DNA of 64,000 nt from assembly GCA_028023455.1 (NCBI GenBank), contig JAQFVV010000021.1:7034853-7098852 (forward strand), written 5' to 3'. The number at the start of each line of letters is the position of its first letter. The stretch's first letter is position 1. Below, in pieces: positions 33,742 through 45,130 of the stretch. This DNA is from Epiperipatus broadwayi (taxonomy: Eukaryota > Onychophora > Udeonychophora > Euonychophora > Peripatidae). Made by a program: the position numbers and the translations under genes. The notes beneath the pieces were generated by a model. It was not told where the DNA came from and did not search any database. It saw only the letters and a program-made list of their open reading frames with translations.

Positions 33742-36406
33742 CAGGGGTCGGCAACCTATGGCACCCGTGCCATGCTTGGCACACCAACGATTATTAATGG
33801 CACTCGGAATAAATTGAAATAGTAAAAAAATATATATTTTAATTTCAGCATCTTTTTTTTTTTTGTTTTTACATTCAGCATTGAATTTACGATTAAATCA
33901 TTATTTACCAGAAAATAATACACTTGACTTCATTTAAAAGATATTTTTGTTTTCAAGTGAAAAAAAATCTACATATTCACATTTAACTTCTGATAAAATT
34001 AAAAAATGAGATCGTAATCCAAAGAAAAAGCTTATTATGTTATCAATTTTAGAAAGCTATTTTCGGTAGTTGAATGGTAAATAATTGATGCTCATTGGTG
34101 GCCCTTCTTTCAAAAAAGAGATTCTCATGGCATAGTGACTGAGATTCCCAAAATGTTCCACAAAAGACAAAAACATGATATTCGCTCTTTTCAAGACTCT
34201 TGGACATATGAATTTGTACAGCAAAAAGATTGTGCTGTGTGTATATTATGCTGTGAAAGTATTGTATGTCATACCTCAAGTGTACAAAGACATTATCAAA
34301 CTAAACATGTGTTCATGTTTAAAAATTCAGATGAGAAAAGTGAAGCTATAAAAAGAGCTGTTTCTACCTTTAAGAAACAAACTAATTATTTTAGTCAAAT
34401 AATTGGAATCCAAAATAAAGCCACCAAATGTAGTTATACAATTGCTCATTGTCTTGCTTTGAAAGGCAAACATTTTACAGATGGACAGTTCATCAAAGAA
34501 ACGTTTTTGAAAAATGCTAAAATCGTATTCAGTGATCTATCATATAATAAACAAATGATACTGTCTCGGATTCAAAAAATACCAGCTTCTGCAAGATCAA
34601 TTCAAAAAAGAATAACTGACATGGCCAAAGATGTAACAACAAAAGGGAAAAACAGTTTACAGCAAGCTGTTGCATTCAATGTTGCAGTTGATGAAACCAC
34701 TGATGTAAATGATGTGGTATGCCTAGCAATAGTTGCACAATATTGTGACAACAACCATATTTATGAAGAACTGTGTTGCTTGATTCCCCTTACTGGTACA
34801 ACAAAGGGACATGATATTTTCACTGCATTTTTCACTTATTTTGAAAATCAGAAAAACAACATAAATAAAATATTTAGTGTTTCTACTGATGCCAGTCATG
34901 CAATGGTCGGAAAGAAAAAGGGATTTGTTAAACTTCTTGAAAATCATATTTAACATTGAATATTGAGTTTCCATTGCATTATGCACCAGGAAAATTTAGT
35001 TGCAAAAATTTCATCACAATGCTTGAATTCTGTAATGGACACTGTCATTAAAATAATTAATTTCATAGTTTCTCATTCTTCATTAACACATAGGCAATTT
35101 AAATCCCCTTTGCAGGAAATGAATAGTACATATATAGACCTCCCTCTATACAGCAATGTTTGTTGGATTAGTTAAGGTAATGTCTTGAACAGGTTTGTAT
35201 CATGTCTGAAAGAAATCAAGATGTTTCTTGATGAAAAAAAAAACAACATTATCCAGAAATAAATGATGAAGGCTGTTTATGCAAATTGATGTTTCTGATA
35301 TAATTAAACACCTGAACTTGCATTTGCAAAGGAAGGATCAAACAATAACTAGGACTTTTTGAATATTGGAAAGGATTTGCATCAAAATTAGATATATTTT
35401 GGTGTGATATTACCATTAACACATACAAGTACTTTCCAAATGTAAAGGCCCATGCAAATCAATTTAACATTAATAAAGATAAACTTCAAAATTGCATTGA
35501 AGCTCTCAGAGAAGAATTTTCCAAATGATGTGAAGACTTCCAAATACACACAGCCATATTTTCTTTCCTCACCATGCCTGACATAATTGATTTAAAGATG
35601 ATTCCATTTGATTTATCTCTTTTTGAATGGATAGATATTGATAGTTTTGAAATGGAATTAATCAAATTGATGTCATCAGAATTGTGGAAAACTAAATTTG
35701 TAGAATTGCAGAAAACTCTTGAAGGAATCTGTCTAGAAAAGTCGGCTGTCATTCTCAATTGTTGGGTATCATTACATAAAAGATTTAATTCTTTGAACAA
35801 AACTGCTTGTGCTCTGCTTTCAGCATTTGGTTCAACTTACTTATGTGAACAAATTTTCTCACATATGAAAAATATTTTGAGTTCACAAAGAAGTTGCTTA
35901 ATACCTGAACATTCAGAAGCATGTGTGAAATAAAACTGACCAATTACATACCTGACATTGAGCAAAGAGGTACAAGGGCAATATTCACATTAATTTATTT
36001 TAATAATAAGAAATGACTGATCATATTAGAATTCATGATATTTTTTATTATTTAAATTATATATTTTGTATAGGTAAAAAGTTGTAATTTATAATTTGTA
36101 ATGTAATTTTTAATAAGCATGTTAAAAATTACAAATTAAAAAAAAAAGGTACTTTTCACATGATGCTAAGTATTTTAAAATACTGAATGACCAATAATAT
36201 AAGATCCAGTTATAATGGACTTCAAAAGTATATATTATATAGTAGTGTATATTATATACTACAATATTATATATAACTTTGAAGCCCATTATAAATGAAC
36301 CAATTTTGATAATATAATATAATAAGGTGGTAAAACCATGTCGGCATGTGAAATAACATTGTAACATAGGTTTGGCACCACACTACCTAAACGTTGCTGA
36401 CCCCTG
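33742..36406 (+). mobile_element. hAT DNA transposon, complete ends with 8-bp TSD
   Basis: It starts CAGGGGTCGGCAACCTATGG and ends with the imperfect inverse ...AACGTTGCTGACCCCTG. The 8-bp TSD GTCTATAC is perfect, at 33734-33741 and 36407-36414. TIR type, TSD length and the transposase inside all fit the hAT superfamily. Length is 2,665 bp. It interrupts a family A copy: joining the flanks restores ATTGTCTATACTAAA, as seen uninterrupted at 11.93 kb. Confidence 0.96.
34135..35933 (+). pseudogene. hAT transposase (ZBED5/GTF2IRD2-like), degenerate
   Basis: The N-terminal zinc-binding segment is CAVCILCCESIVC with HYQTKH about 12 residues later (BED-like). Then ALKGKHFTDGQFIKE, AFNVAVDETTDVND (first catalytic Asp region), FSVSTDASHAMVGKKKGF (second) and HCIMHQENLVAKI follow. 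After a TAA at about 34951 the same frame family resumes at 34963-35175, stops again, and the dimerisation end appears at 35574-35933 as FGSTYLCEQIFSHMKNILSS. Multiple stops and shifts between 35175 and 35530 make it non-functional. It acts on hAT ends in the nucleus when intact. Confidence 0.92.
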
Positions 36407-36414
36407 GTCTATAC

Positions 36415-36915
36415 TAAACTTAATGTAATTACAAGGACCTTTTACTCAGACTTTCAAGCTCTTTATATCTATGCACTCCATCTTATACAACTGATACACA
36501 TGACTGCATACATATGAAAAAGATAAATAATCTCCAATATACATATTTTGTGCTGAATCAGCACTCATCAATTGGTCCAGATCACCATCTGCCACATATA
36601 TATCAATCAGTACTCACTTTATATTAAGATAGAAAATCTTCCAATTATAATTGACTAGCTTCAATATCTTGTTCCATCATCAGATTTTCAATGAAATCAA
36701 TGGCTGAAGAGTTGGAAGGTGGGAAACATTGAAACTAGTCCATTAAAGTTTTGAAGATTTGCTAAACTGAGCACTGATTATATATGCATGGGAGATGGTG
36801 ATCTGGACCAACTATCTTTTTCACATGTATGTGGTCATGGTTATCAGTTATTTAATATGGAGTGCAGATGTAAATTAGTGTGAAAGTCTATGTTCAAGAA
36901 TATATATGATATCGA
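36415..36915. repeat. Family A foldback, copy interrupted by hAT
   Basis: The left arm (about 36415-36640, plus a few bases left of the hAT) and right arm (about 36750-36910) are inverted. The centre contains CCATCATCAGATTTTCAATG and GGCTGAAGAGTTGGAAGG, as in the copies at 3.7 and 7.9 kb. This shows that a full family A unit is a ~500-bp foldback. Confidence 0.75.
36534..36577 (-). ncRNA. Decayed hammerhead motif, family A
   Basis: Minus strand: ACCAA, TTGATGA, perfect stem II GTGCT-GATTC-AGCAC, AAAA, ATA-TG-TAT, TA, TTGG. Both boxes carry one change. Its stems are well kept. Confidence 0.6.
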
Positions 36916-37580
36916 ACTCAATTCTCTGTGTATGTGGCTGACCATTATAATTTGAATATGAATGCTTTGTATAGATCTCGCCATTTTCTCATTAGGATGT
37001 AATTAGTAGTTTTTAATGTTGCTAGAGTCATGATATGACGCTGAAATATTGGTGCAATAATAATCATAAATAACCACATATATAGAAAAACTTGAAGATT
37101 GTATTTATATCTTTTGCCTGTGAAATTCTTTGCTTTAATATATATATATGTTCTAAAAAAAAAATATTTTTTTAGATTAGAATTTTAAGTAATTTCATTA
37201 TTAAAATTGTTAGCTAAATCCTTTTAAAAGACATAAAAGTTTTAATACTGCAAGAAAAAGCTATCATTAATGGAAATGTTTAGTAATCCACAAGTAACGA
37301 AAATTGTTTATAATTGATTTTGGATTTAAAGCTCGTTTTATATTGCATGCACAAATGTATATATATATAATTTATACGTTTATGCATGCAATATAAAGAC
37401 AATAAAATAGAAAATAAAGCTTATATAATAAAGTTACGATTTTATATAAATATATAATTCTTTTTAACTGAAATCATTTTACACAAACTATATTATATGA
37501 ATATTTTTTTCTTTTTACAATTGAAAACAATCAAATGCATTTCTATAGATACCAAAAGCCGTATATAAAAGATGGAGCAT

Positions 37581-37681
37581 GTCAAGCATTGGTGGTCGAG
37601 AGGTCAGCGACAGCTGCTTTACAAACAGTTGTCCTGGGTTAGCGGGTACGCTTCCCGGCTGATGCTATGACACATGAGAAA
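37581..37681 (+). mobile_element. tRNA-derived short SINE, copy 3
   Basis: GTCAAGCATTGGTGGTCGAG, an anticodon region CTTTACAAA, TCCTGGGTTAGCGGGTACGC then TTCCCGGC (T arm with a small insertion), and an ACACATGAGAAAAA tail. The 14-bp TSD AAAAGATGGAGCAT is at 37567-37580 and 37682-37695. Confidence 0.9.
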
Positions 37682-37695
37682 AAAAGATGGAGCAT

Positions 37696-39930
37696 TCATC
37701 AGTTGCATTTTATATATATATTCGTCACTTTCCTTAACATAGTCAGACACATTTAACAGTGAAAGTTTTAACTCTTATAAAGTCATCTTTACGCATACCA
37801 ACTACATCTACAATTAAAATATAATGCTAAAATAGTTTATGAACTATGAGATCAACCAAAACACACTTTACTATTAGTTATATTCAAAGTCAAGTTGAGC
37901 AAATTTGACATCTGAGACAAGCCTTAAACATTATGCATTTACAAATTATTGGAAAGGCTACTAGCATTTATTTAAAATAAGCAAATGAATAAAACAATGA
38001 TCTAAATAGAAAAACTATTAAATAAAAATAAGTATATTTATTTTTCTAAAAAAAAAACACGTACAAAAATAAACAATTAAAAAAAATATATAGAAAAAAA
38101 TTAAACAAAAATAAATTAAAATATAATTTTATAAAAAAAATCGCACGCACGCACACGAAACATATCATCATCAAACTTTTGATTGCAGCAAATAGCTTAA
38201 TAATTTCTCACTAATTTATTATTTTAAGCAAAGCCTTTTCTATAAAAAGTATTAGTAGACCAGGCTATAATTGTTTACAAATAATTTGTTTTTTATTTTT
38301 TCAAATATCCATTAATGCTTACCTGTCTCATTAAAGTACTATCCAGAACATTTTTACAAATTAGTAGAAAATTTGTTTAGAGAACGGAGTCAAACCTTTT
38401 TCTGCTACTAATTTAATAAAAAAAAAATTACAAATTATTTTTAAAAATAGTGACATATTTTAGCATTTATTTTAATTTGGTACCCACAGCAGTCGCCTCA
38501 TCACTTTGCATAAGTGTATTATTGAATAACCTGATAATGGGTAGTAAACAATTTTTCAGTGCTTAGTACTCTACATTTTAATAGAAATGGTTAAAGTTCT
38601 TGTTTAGGATATGTTCACCCAATTCCTAAATTTTTCAAAATTATTATTTCGTCAAACACTCAAGAAGAGAAAATTATAAATGAACTAGAACAACTCATGA
38701 CGCATAATTATAAAAACATTTTCAGAAAAATCTTAAATTAGTATGAGAAATAGTGACAAGTTTTCTAGATAATAATAGTATAGGAAAGCTTATACAAAGT
38801 ATTGATTAAGAAACTCTAAAAGTTTGTATCCAACAGTGAGATTATAATTTAAAAATTTATTATTTATAACAATGTGCCATCTTTTATGCATACTGCCATG
38901 CAAATGTAAAATGAATTAATTTACAGTTGCTTTCTTAGTTTTTTTTCTAATTGAGATAGTAAATATCGTTTCAATTGAAAGTTTATTCTAAATAATATTT
39001 TCCTTTATCAACTCTATAAGAATTGAGAAGATTTTTTTGAAAATTCATGAATTTTACATTTCCAAATTAATCATGAATAGATGATGGCCTTTTATATAAC
39101 AGTGCTTGACAAAGATTATCATTTCTAGTGCTTATATATAAAATAAGTGTAATGTGTGTGTGAATAAATAAAAATAATTCTTTATATAGTAGTTATTAAA
39201 TACTTACAAACCTAAAACAGATAAAACATAGAAATTATTCAAGATTCTACATAAAATTTGTATACTTAGTTCGGTTTTCTAACTTGAAGCCAGATCATGT
39301 AGATAATCAACATGGGCTAATTAATGAATATCTAGCTATTTTAAAAGAGTATAAATAAAATAGAAACCTGCTATTACCTCACCATTAATAACAGTTGGTA
39401 GATTATGTAATGATATATTTTAAGCAAATGTGGTTATTACCAATCATTGTCTAATTTAAAATATTTGCCAAAATAATTATCTAAAAACAGTTCTCTTCAC
39501 CAATCTACAGCCATATACTGTAAGTTTAAGTAAGTGATGGATACCTTACCATATAGATTAGCACATATTATCCTCATTCCCAGAGTTCTCTCTGGATTCT
39601 GCATTCGTGATTAAAAATTTGGATTTTAAGGTTAAAGTCAATGCATTTAATGCATCTAAATTCAAGCACAATGTACTTACATAGATCTAATAACATGTTA
39701 ATTGCTACATATTTTAATGGCAATTATTATTATAAACAGCCACTTAAAAAACTTGACATTTAAATTAAAGTTTTAAAAAGTGCTTTATTGTATTAAATAT
39801 ATCTTTTTTAAAAAAAGATAAATCTATTATGCAAAGAATAGTAAGCACTTAAAAAATTAAAAAGGGCAAATTCTTTTTTTTTACTATATTTATTCTACCT
39901 CATGTAATTTTTACTAATCAATAAATACCA
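37696..39930. other. AT-rich sequence, nothing recognised
   Basis: No open frames with domains and no clear repeat family. A segment at 39500-39610 weakly resembles 44400-44500. Confidence 0.4.
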
Positions 39931-40490
39931 AATTATAATGTTCAATAGACCCTTATCTAATGCTCTCCTATTTAATATCCATACACTAGCTCAGGGGTCC
40001 CCAACCCTATGCCCACGGGCACCGTGGTGCCCGTAGACCATTTTACGTGTGCCCGCTGCTATCTGAACATGATAAAAAATTATTTATCTGATACAAATAA
40101 ATTTAATTTTCAAAAATTCTTATAAATTATTGTATTATATTGTAATCAAATTGTAGGGCATACTATACTTTTACAACATAAAAATATAAACCTTAATTAT
40201 GTTAAAATTTTATTTTTGAAATAAATATTTTTTTGTATATTATGTGTATTATTAACAATATCCAACTATAAATTTACATTGAAAAAATAAATGGTGCCCA
40301 CCATCTGGTTGAAAAAAATAAATGGTGCCTGCCACCTGGCCAGTATTATAGAATGTGCTCTTAAGTGCAAAAAGGGTGGGGACCCCTGTACTAGCTTCTA
40401 GATTTTGACTTTAAACAGTAAGAGTTTTAGATCTTGGGGAAATGATCTTGGACCTTTTGGATTTACTGCACCCTTTTCTTTAGCAGTCAT
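39931..40490 (-). repeat. Worn family B copy split by a small hAT
   Basis: The left piece reads AGACCCTTATCTAATGCTCT, then CCTATTTAATATCCATACAC, recalling CCCTATCTAGTGCCTACTCA and CAATATCCCCAGACTAGT of family B. After the hAT, TTTTAGATCTTGGGG and TTTACTGCACCC continue the family order. Confidence 0.55.
39992..40388. mobile_element. Non-autonomous hAT element (397 bp)
   Basis: Begins CAGGGGTCCCCAACCCTATG and ends AGGGTGGGGACCCCTG. The flanking octamers CACTAGCT (39984-39991) and TACTAGCT (40389-40396) differ at one base, consistent with an 8-bp TSD. There is no transposase. Inside is a small duplication of AAATAAATGGTGCC. The termini differ enough from the 33.7-kb element to suggest another hAT family. 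Confidence 0.85.
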
Positions 40491-41395
40491 TGCATTTTTT
40501 TTTATGAAGTTGCTAACCTAAACTTAAAAAAACATACAATTATATCTCACCTTATCTTCAAATAATGGACTAGACCAGATCCCATCATATCTAGAATAGA
40601 TTGAGCATTCACCCCCATGAACCTATGCATATATAGATAAATAAGGCATAGCCAATGGCAAGAACAGGCCAACAGGCAATGATGCTCACTGAATCCAAAT
40701 GTTTTCATTAAGAATGGTGATCTGGAAATAAATAGTTATACCTTTTGAAGGTAGAGTCAAAGAACTACTGTAATAAAGCTGAAAGGCAGCATACACATTT
40801 CCCAGATAATAGCAGATAAGCTAAATATTTTACACACTGAAGGAAGTCCACATTCAGGAGTGGAAATGGCTAAAACCAAATGGCAACAAAAGGCAAGCTG
40901 TCAATCGCAGCTAAAAATGTCACCAGGCCTATTCACAAGGTTGGGAGTCACAATACATCTGAAAGTGGCAGGAAACCTATAAGGGCATGTGCAATTTCTT
41001 CTTCCATAGTTCATCCTAAAATTAGGAGTTATTCATCACCAAACAGTAGCTGGCAGAGTATAGCCATTATAAATATAGTGTAAATACACAAGTGTATATT
41101 AGAATTCATGATTCATTAACAAATATAGTACAAAATGTATAGTTTCACATATAAACATAACTGTAATATTTTCAATCTAATCATTCTTGCTTGAGTATTT
41201 ATAAAGAACTGAACCCAGTTCTCTATCTATATTTTAGGATGTCCTTTAGATTTTTAACAATTATAGGCATTTTTATTGTAACTATAAAAGCATGTAGGCT
41301 TAGATTGAAAACAGTAATATATATTTTAATTTGGGTTATATCTTATAGTGAATACAAAGAAGTAAAAAATGTCTACTAAAGAAGAAGCACATTAA
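40491..41395. other. Unassigned sequence
   Basis: The patch at 40640-41060 is less AT-rich and has a 67-codon frame (40880-41083), but I see no recognisable motif. It could be a fragment of an unknown element. Confidence 0.3.
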
Positions 41396-41590
41396 ATTCA
41401 TAAGACCCTGCCATCGTTTTAATGTCCAAATCTCCTTACTGATGAAAGCTAAAAGCTAGAAACTAGTCTGAGGATATTGGATAGGTTAGCACTAAATAGG
41501 AATCTGCTAAAAACTACAATCTGGCATTTATTGATTATTAAAATGTACACTAGGTGGCATAAATGATATGAAAAAAAATTGCTGCTGAAT
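41396..41590 (+). repeat. Family B fragment (right arm)
   Basis: The ribozyme is followed by GGATAGGTTAGCACTAAATA, TCTGGCATTTATTGATTATT and a GATATCATGTGATATTTA end, matching family B with substitutions. Confidence 0.7.
41433..41474 (+). ncRNA. Hammerhead ribozyme motif, family B, intact core
   Basis: TCCTTA, CTGATGA (41439-41445), stem II hairpin AAGCTAAAAGCTA (AGCT pairs with AGCT), GAAA (41459-41462), CTAG, TC, TGAGGA. Stem I keeps six pairs and a distal TCCAA/TTGGA helix (41426-41430 with 41477-41481). Stem II differs from the GGCC/AGCC version but pairs perfectly, which supports the fold. Confidence 0.82.
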
Positions 41591-43500
41591 TGATATCATG
41601 TGATATTTAATTGGTTTTAAACTAAAAAAAAATATATTTTTATATAATGAAATAAACATCTTTAACAAAAGTTTTTAAATAGACAATGTCTACTCACATG
41701 TATATGTCTAGTTATATAAAAAGAAAAACAGTATCAATCTGAATAGAAGAACGATTGATTTGGAAAGTAGATATACTTTACTACAAAGGCACAAATATTG
41801 GAAACACAATTGGAATGTGAATCTTAGTGAATAAAAAGTAATTCAACAATAAACATGTACAATGTGTATATTATGAAAAGCTTGTTTATTGTTTTTTGCA
41901 AAATAATATGCTAAATTCTTTTAACATAGTATTCTGAGCATGCATTTAACTAACTAGTAGTCATTGCCATAGCACAACAGATCAAGAAAATTATTAATTT
42001 ATTGAAGAGGCAATTTATAGCAAGTTGATTATTAAATGTAAGTGAGTTGGTTTACATAAGCAATATTTTTCAAAGGGGGGGGGGCACAGGAGTCTTTCTT
42101 ATTGATGGTATTTGCATTATTGGTGATGTGCCAGTCCTGTTTGGCTTTGCATCATTTCTCTCAGACCAGACAATTCTAGTGGATGTGGTTTCAAATATGA
42201 GACTATACTTCGCTTCATGTTTGAAGGAAATAGACTTACCTTCCATATTAGTTTTAGCCCTATTGTATTAATATCTGTGTAGGGCCATCTGTGAAAAAAG
42301 ATTGGCTTGAGATTCTTCAAAGTAAACAATGTTGGAGTTTATGTTATTGGATGTGATTTTGTACATGACCTAGGAAACCTGTTCCAGGTCAACTTGTTCT
42401 TAGTGTTCTTAATTAAGTGGTTTAGGGTGTGAGGGGTATGAAAACTTATTCTATATGTTTGCACACAAATTTGATTTATGTTGTAGGTTGCACTGGGTAT
42501 GTCCAGGGGTTTTGTCTCATTGCATAGGTTTGTTTTTAATTTTGGTGTAAAATGTTTTAACGATATTAATGAGGTCTGTATCTGATGCTGCAAAAGTCCT
42601 TAGAACAAAATTGTGAAGATTAATGATATATCAGACAAAATAGAAAAATTATTTATCTAAATTAATGAAGGTACCAAAGACAGTTAATTCAGGCTAATGC
42701 CCCCAAAAATGATTTGGAAAAACTGAATATTACGTAGAAGAAAAGAATCTCATGTAAGAACAATACAATAAAAACGTTAATAAAAACTACTGGAAATAGT
42801 TTAAATTATTTTTCTTTCAGTCATTTTTTTAAATTAAAAAAAATGTTTACATTTGAAATTGAAAATTAATTGCTAAGTATATTGACGTATTTATTTATTT
42901 TTTAAAATTAGTTTGCATATAAAAAAATAAAAGAGTGTTCATAAATAGTGCACTATGTTAATAATAATAATAAAACTGTAAAGAAAAAAGAAAAAAAATT
43001 AAACTTTCTACAGTCATAATAAAAGTAAATATTTACTTTTGTAAATTTTGTTTAATTTAATCTTTAAAAGCTTCTTTTTATTGTATAAATTTCTCACTAA
43101 TTATACGATTTACTTAATAAATTTTGTTTAAACTATGAATTCTGAAGAGTTTATTCGATTTAAAAAATAATAAGTGTGTCATTTTAAAAAAGAACTCTGA
43201 AAATATTTGAAGGCCTTAGCATATTAATTTGTCAGAATGGTTAATATTTTAAAAGAAAAACTATTGATTAGAATCTATTAGTGAGATACAGTAATGAAAT
43301 ATGTCATATGAATATTTTTGGTAACGAAAAGTTAAGATATATGAAGATTAGAAGTACATATACTTATTTAATCTTCACTATATATATATATTTTAAATTA
43401 TCTACACAAAAGCGTGTTCATTAGATAAATAATAATAATATATGAACAAATTAAAAAGCATAATATTATAAAAAAAAACTCAAATATAGAAATAGAATAC
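41591..43500. other. Unassigned AT-rich sequence
   Basis: A GC-richer stretch at 42040-42600 carries open frames on both strands (42047-42271 plus; 42339-42593 minus) and a run of nine G at 42076-42084. No domain is recognised. It may be a fragment of an unidentified element. Confidence 0.3.
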
Positions 43501-43504
43501 AAAT

Positions 43505-43680
43505 TACTGCTATTCTTTCTGCAGCATTACCTATATTCAGATGCTCAAAACATGAATCAAATACCTTAGATAAAAAAAAAACATAAAGTCTGAATTGACC
43601 ACTTTAGATAAAATAAAATTTATTTTATCTAAGGTGCTTGATTCAGACTTTGTGTTTCTAAATATAGGTAGCCCTGTTGA
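43505..43680. repeat. Nested direct and inverted repeat
   Basis: ACATAAAGTCTGAATTGACC then TTTAGATAAAATAAA meets its inverse TTTATTTTATCTAA...GATTCAGACTTTGTGT. An outer pair, CCTATATT and AATATAGG, extends the arms to about 80 bp. Confidence 0.6.
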
Positions 43681-44930
43681 AACACTTTTAATAATAATAG
43701 TATATGTACTAATATAATAGAGAGAATAGTATATAGATAATAGTGATATTAGCGATTAAGCCAATGCACATGTGCTTAGAAGATAAATTATAAATGAATA
43801 CTCTCACTTTTCCAGACACAAGATATAGTTTTTTTTAGAAAAGATGGAATGAATCCACCCATCCTTTCAACCCAAATATTTATGTATGGGCAAATCTTAA
43901 GTGTATAGAAATGAGAGTGAAGATGTTAAGCAAGTAAATTACATTTATTATTCTTGAAGGATTGATGCTTGCAAAATCTTTACAATTTATCTTCAAAATT
44001 CATGTGCACTGGTTTAATTGCTAATATCATTATTGCAGTATAAAAACATAGCACTATATAAAATATCTCATTATATATAGATAATAGTAAATGAGATATA
44101 TGTGTTTGATAGATTGATTTGTTAGATATGGCAAAATATTTTTTTAAAATTTTTGGCATTCTAATGGTTTTTTTTAGGGGTTAGGATGTTCACACACATT
44201 TATAAATGACTAATCATGAGGATGCTAAGATAGATTGGGTACTATTATCATAATCATTAGCAATAAGGTTTGGTCATATTCAGTTGCAGATTGCTATTAC
44301 TTGTTACATACTTATTATAATCTCTTTTATTAACTTTATTTTAGAGCTACAACATGAACACTACACAATAATATATACTTACATATAACATGTAGTTGAG
44401 GACCATCCTTTTTACACTTCTCCACAACCATATGTTGCAAGCTTGAGTAATGGTCATGCTATTATACTTATATCCAAAGCTATTTTATCTTCATCTGCAG
44501 GCTAATTTATGTGTTTTGGTATTTATCAGTGAGGAGATTGGACCTGATGTACATTTAAAGGCTATACATCATAAATTAATCAAATAATAGGGGGGAAATA
44601 GCTCTGGAAAATAATGTAATAGCTCTGGAAAATAATGTAATACCAGAACCATATTATTTTATTACCCACCATTTCATTAGATGACAGTGAAATAAAATCA
44701 AAATAATTATTCTCAACATCATCAACATTAGTGAGCTTGTTACATCAGTGAGAAGATAAAGTTAAATATACATTATTACATTTATTATTTAAATAATACT
44801 TTGGGTGCAATTTGAAATTTATAATTGCAATTTGTAATTTTATAATTGATTATTTATTAATCTGCATTCAGAATAGGTTATATTAACCTGTTTAAAGAGG
44901 TTTATTTAAACTTCTTTGTATCAATAATTT
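43681..44930. other. AT-rich sequence with possible worn B-like trace
   Basis: Near 44525 the minus strand reads CTCCTCA, CTGATAA, but no GAAA box follows, so I do not call a ribozyme. Nothing else is supported. Confidence 0.35.
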
Positions 44931-45130
44931 CAATCTCTATGATCAAGTTGCAATCTTTAATATCTACATAAGTATATTAGGTCATTAATAAAGATGGGAT
45001 TCCATCTTTATTGTTAAAATGAGGTTGCCTTGGCAACAATTTGAAATTGTTGATTGTTATTGACATTAAGATTATTGTAAGTGTTGCCTGGTTTTTATTG
45101 GTTTATTTATTTTGTAATATAAATTGTAAT
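44931..45130 (+). repeat. Family C unit left of the LINE
   Basis: GGTTGCCTTGGCAACAATTT, TTGTTGATTGTTATTGACAT, then AAGTGTTGCCTGG and TAATATAAATTGTAAT, ending exactly where the LINE begins. Its last ~90 bp are identical to the first unit right of the LINE. Confidence 0.8.

Noticed and set aside
36645-36690. Second hammerhead in family A (minus strand CTGATGATGGAACAAG ... GAAGCTAGTC)
   Set aside because: The CTGATGA box is present, but no stem II forms, GAAA is GAAG, and copies at 3.7 and 7.9 kb do not preserve it.
42047-42593. Host exon or new gene
   Set aside because: Frames are short, lie on both strands, carry no domain, and have no supported splice structure.
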